Shown: positions 4,238 to 5,847 of the stretch, piece after piece | How positions within the stretch are numbered: position 1 is the stretch's first letter | How the letters are laid out: every line of letters starts with the position of its first letter | Source: CAZTLE01 sp964614415 | GTDB taxonomy: Bacteria; Bacteroidota; Bacteroidia; Flavobacteriales; Flavobacteriaceae | Direction: 5' to 3' | Length of the DNA stretch: 5,847 nucleotides | Assembly (NCBI GenBank): GCA_964614415.1 | Contig: CAZTLE010000231.1 | Location: 1-5,847 of the forward strand | Made by a program: the position numbers and the translations under genes | The notes under the pieces: generated by a model | The model's database searches: none | The model's input: the letters and a program-made list of their open reading frames with translations, nothing else | What the model was told of the DNA's origin: nothing

Positions 4238-5323
4238 TTGAAGTTCGCATATACATTACTGGGGATTTTGTGGCTGGTTTCCTGTAACAATGGGAACCAA
4301 AAGACATTGCCCGAAATCAAGGACATCACTGAGTCTGTATACACATCGATTACCGTTCAACCGGACAGCCTGTACAGGGTGCACGCCTCGGTAGCAGGTA
4401 TTCTGGATAGGAATTTGGTTGAAGAAGGAGATGAAATTGAAGCGGGTACTGCATTGCATGAACTCGTAAATACCTCCTCAGCCTTACTTTCGGAGAATAG
4501 CCGTTTGGCAATGGATCTCGCGCTCAAAGAATATGAGGGTACTACAGGTCAGCTGGCCGCCCTTCGGGACGAGATAGAGAGTGCCGAACTCAGGATGAAG
4601 GATGACTCCATCAATTATATGCGACAAAAAAATCTCTGGGAACAACAGATTGGCTCAAGGTCGGAATACGATACCCGGAAATTGCGCTATGAACTTTCTA
4701 TGAATGCACTTTCTGTGGCCAGGAACAAGTACTATCAAACCGAAAATCTGTTGCTCACTCAATGGGAACAGGCTAAGAATAGTTTTAATAACGCTTCCGT
4801 TACTACCGAGGATTTTACGGTTGAAAGCACTATGGCCGGTAAGGTCTACGCAGTGTATAAGAATCCCGGAGAAATAGTCACGACACGAGACCCGCTGGCC
4901 CTTATTGGCAGTGCTTCCGTCTTTGTGATTGAAATGTTGGTGGACGAGGTAGATATTGTTAAGATCCGGAAGGACCAGGAGGTCCTGGCCACTCTGGACG
5001 CCTACGGAGAGCAGATATTCAAAGCGCGAATTCACAAGATCTATCCGAACAAGGACATTCGAAATCAGACCTTCCTGGTGGAGGCCCTCTTCGAATCCCC
5101 TCCTGAGGTTTTGTATCCGGGACTGGCAGGGGAGGCCAATATCATCATATCTCACAAAGTAAATGCTATGGTCATACCGAAGTCCTATTTGCTTAACGGT
5201 AAAAGAGTAATGACCGATGATGGAGAAGTAGAAGTTCAAACGGGCTTGCAAACTCTGGATGCAATTGAAATACTTTCGGGCATTACCGATGAAACCTGGA
5301 TATACAAGCGGAACAATGACTAA
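4238..5323 (+). CDS. Lipoprotein membrane-fusion (HlyD/MacA-type) adaptor of an ABC exporter
   Basis: Starting from the TTG at 4238, the protein opens MKFAYTLLGILWLVSC, a good lipoprotein signal with lipobox LVSC and acylated Cys16. There is no in-frame ATG until well inside the protein, and the alternative TTG at 4214 overlaps the preceding gene. The 361-residue product shows the adaptor order: first lipoyl half at about 46-78 (VHASVAGILDRNLVEEGDEI), a long charged coiled-coil hairpin 82-185, second lipoyl half 193-224 (MAGKVYAVYKNPGEIV), a beta-barrel 228-305 and a membrane-proximal domain to the end. Adaptors of this type link an inner-membrane exporter to an outer-membrane channel. The next gene overlaps it by 8 bp and encodes a MacB/FtsX-type permease, so ABC export is likelier than RND. 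The substrate is unknown. Confidence 0.85.
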   Translation: MKFAYTLLGILWLVSCNNGNQKTLPEIKDITESVYTSITVQPDSLYRVHASVAGILDRNLVEEGDEIEAGTALHELVNTSSALLSENSRLAMDLALKEYEGTTGQLAALRDEIESAELRMKDDSINYMRQKNLWEQQIGSRSEYDTRKLRYELSMNALSVARNKYYQTENLLLTQWEQAKNSFNNASVTTEDFTVESTMAGKVYAVYKNPGEIVTTRDPLALIGSASVFVIEMLVDEVDIVKIRKDQEVLATLDAYGEQIFKARIHKIYPNKDIRNQTFLVEALFESPPEVLYPGLAGEANIIISHKVNAMVIPKSYLLNGKRVMTDDGEVEVQTGLQTLDAIEILSGITDETWIYKRNND

Positions 5324-5847
5324 CTGGAAAGTCATACTCGGAATCTCCAAAACCCACCTGCTGGCCAAGATAAAACAAACTGCGACGGCGGCATTAGGTG
5401 TTACTTTCGGTATTGGGGCCTACATCACGCTGGTTTGTTTTATGACGGGTTTGAACCAAATGCTCGATGATCTCATTTTGAATCAAACCCCGCATGTTCA
5501 TGTCTACAATGAAATTCTTCCTTCCAAAAAACAGCCAGTCGACTTGTATGAAGAAACCCAAAATCTGTTCAATGTTGTTCATTCTGTGAAGCCTAAATTG
5601 AGTCAGAAAAAGATTCATAATGCGTTGCCTATTATGGAATATCTGAAAGGTAAAGAAAACGTGCGAGGAGCCATTCCTCAAGTGAAAACTACCATTTTTT
5701 ACATCGCAGGATCCATTGAATTAGGTGGGAATTTAACGGGAATTCTTCCGTTGAAAGAAGGTGAGTTTTTTAACTTACAAGATTATGTGGTACAAGGAAC
5801 CCTGCAAGATCTAGATCAAAACAACAACGGAATTCTTCTAGGAATGG
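5316..5847 (+). CDS. FtsX/MacB-type ABC transporter permease, C-terminus cut by window edge
   Basis: An ATG at 5316 overlaps the end of the adaptor gene by 8 bp (ATGACTAA), typical of translational coupling. The frame is open for 177 codons to the edge. Residues 1-21 are a cytoplasmic amphipathic start (MTNWKVILGISKTHLLAKIKQ), followed by the first transmembrane helix at about 22-45 (ATAALGVTFGIGAYITLVCF), and then a large soluble periplasmic region as in the MacB periplasmic core domain. Members of this family pair with a separate or fused ATPase. No ATPase motif is visible here, so it is expected downstream. From about position 5460 the GC content drops clearly relative to the adaptor gene, while the reading frame is unbroken. 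The product is probably a MacB-like or lipoprotein-release-like exporter subunit; which one cannot be decided from this fragment. Confidence 0.85.
   Translation, partial: MTNWKVILGISKTHLLAKIKQTATAALGVTFGIGAYITLVCFMTGLNQMLDDLILNQTPHVHVYNEILPSKKQPVDLYEETQNLFNVVHSVKPKLSQKKIHNALPIMEYLKGKENVRGAIPQVKTTIFYIAGSIELGGNLTGILPLKEGEFFNLQDYVVQGTLQDLDQNNNGILLGM

Noticed and set aside
4655..5368. A 237-codon minus-strand frame across the adaptor gene
   Set aside because: The plus strand encodes a complete adaptor with lipoyl, coiled-coil and barrel regions; the minus frame has no family features.

Overview
The window looks like part of a Bacteroidota chromosome, most likely a flavobacterium. It has no visible Shine-Dalgarno sequences, AT-rich leaders, several copies of the Bacteroidota promoter box TAnnTTTG, and moderate GC. 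Its genes also fit: a short ribosome-hibernation factor next to a universal stress protein, a WG-repeat secreted protein, and a lipoprotein export adaptor followed by an FtsX/MacB-type permease.

Layout. The left 2 kb is read on the minus strand. From right to left it holds a CDP-alcohol phosphatidyltransferase (1414-2034), a small secreted beta-barrel protein (770-1348), a short HPF (376-684) and a universal stress protein cut by the left edge (1-342). The divergent gene upp (uracil phosphoribosyltransferase) lies at 2195-2848. A 746-base stretch without a protein gene follows (2849-3594). The right part is a plus-strand operon: WG-repeat protein (3595-4227), adaptor lipoprotein (4238-5323) and a permease cut by the right edge (5316-5847).

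Regulation. Five intergenic copies of a dyad ATGAY-N4-RTCA (four exact, one with one mismatch) occur at 743-754, 1405-1416, 2082-2093, 3467-3478 and 3528-3539. Six TAnnTTTG-like boxes lie exactly 23 nt from one of them, measured to the TA. The site at 2082-2093 is 23 nt from a box on each side and could serve both divergent promoters. This spacing puts the dyad near -41 of the inferred start sites, the classical class II position for CRP/FNR-family activators. Every transcription unit in the window has such a promoter, so the window looks like a regulon cluster.

The gene-free stretch. Between a dyad-controlled minus-strand promoter (3436-3478) and a strong hairpin terminator (2879-2908) lie at least seven helices, including perfect or near-perfect stems of 11, 12, 14 and 14 bp. 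Two long stems have an A.C mismatch if read on the plus strand but a G.U pair on the minus strand, and one hairpin has a GCAA (GNRA) tetraloop only on the minus strand. I infer a structured non-coding RNA of about 550 nt, transcribed leftwards, which I do not recognise as a known class. Its co-regulation with a ribosome-hibernation factor, a stress protein and pyrimidine salvage suggests a role in low-energy or low-oxygen physiology; that role is inference only.
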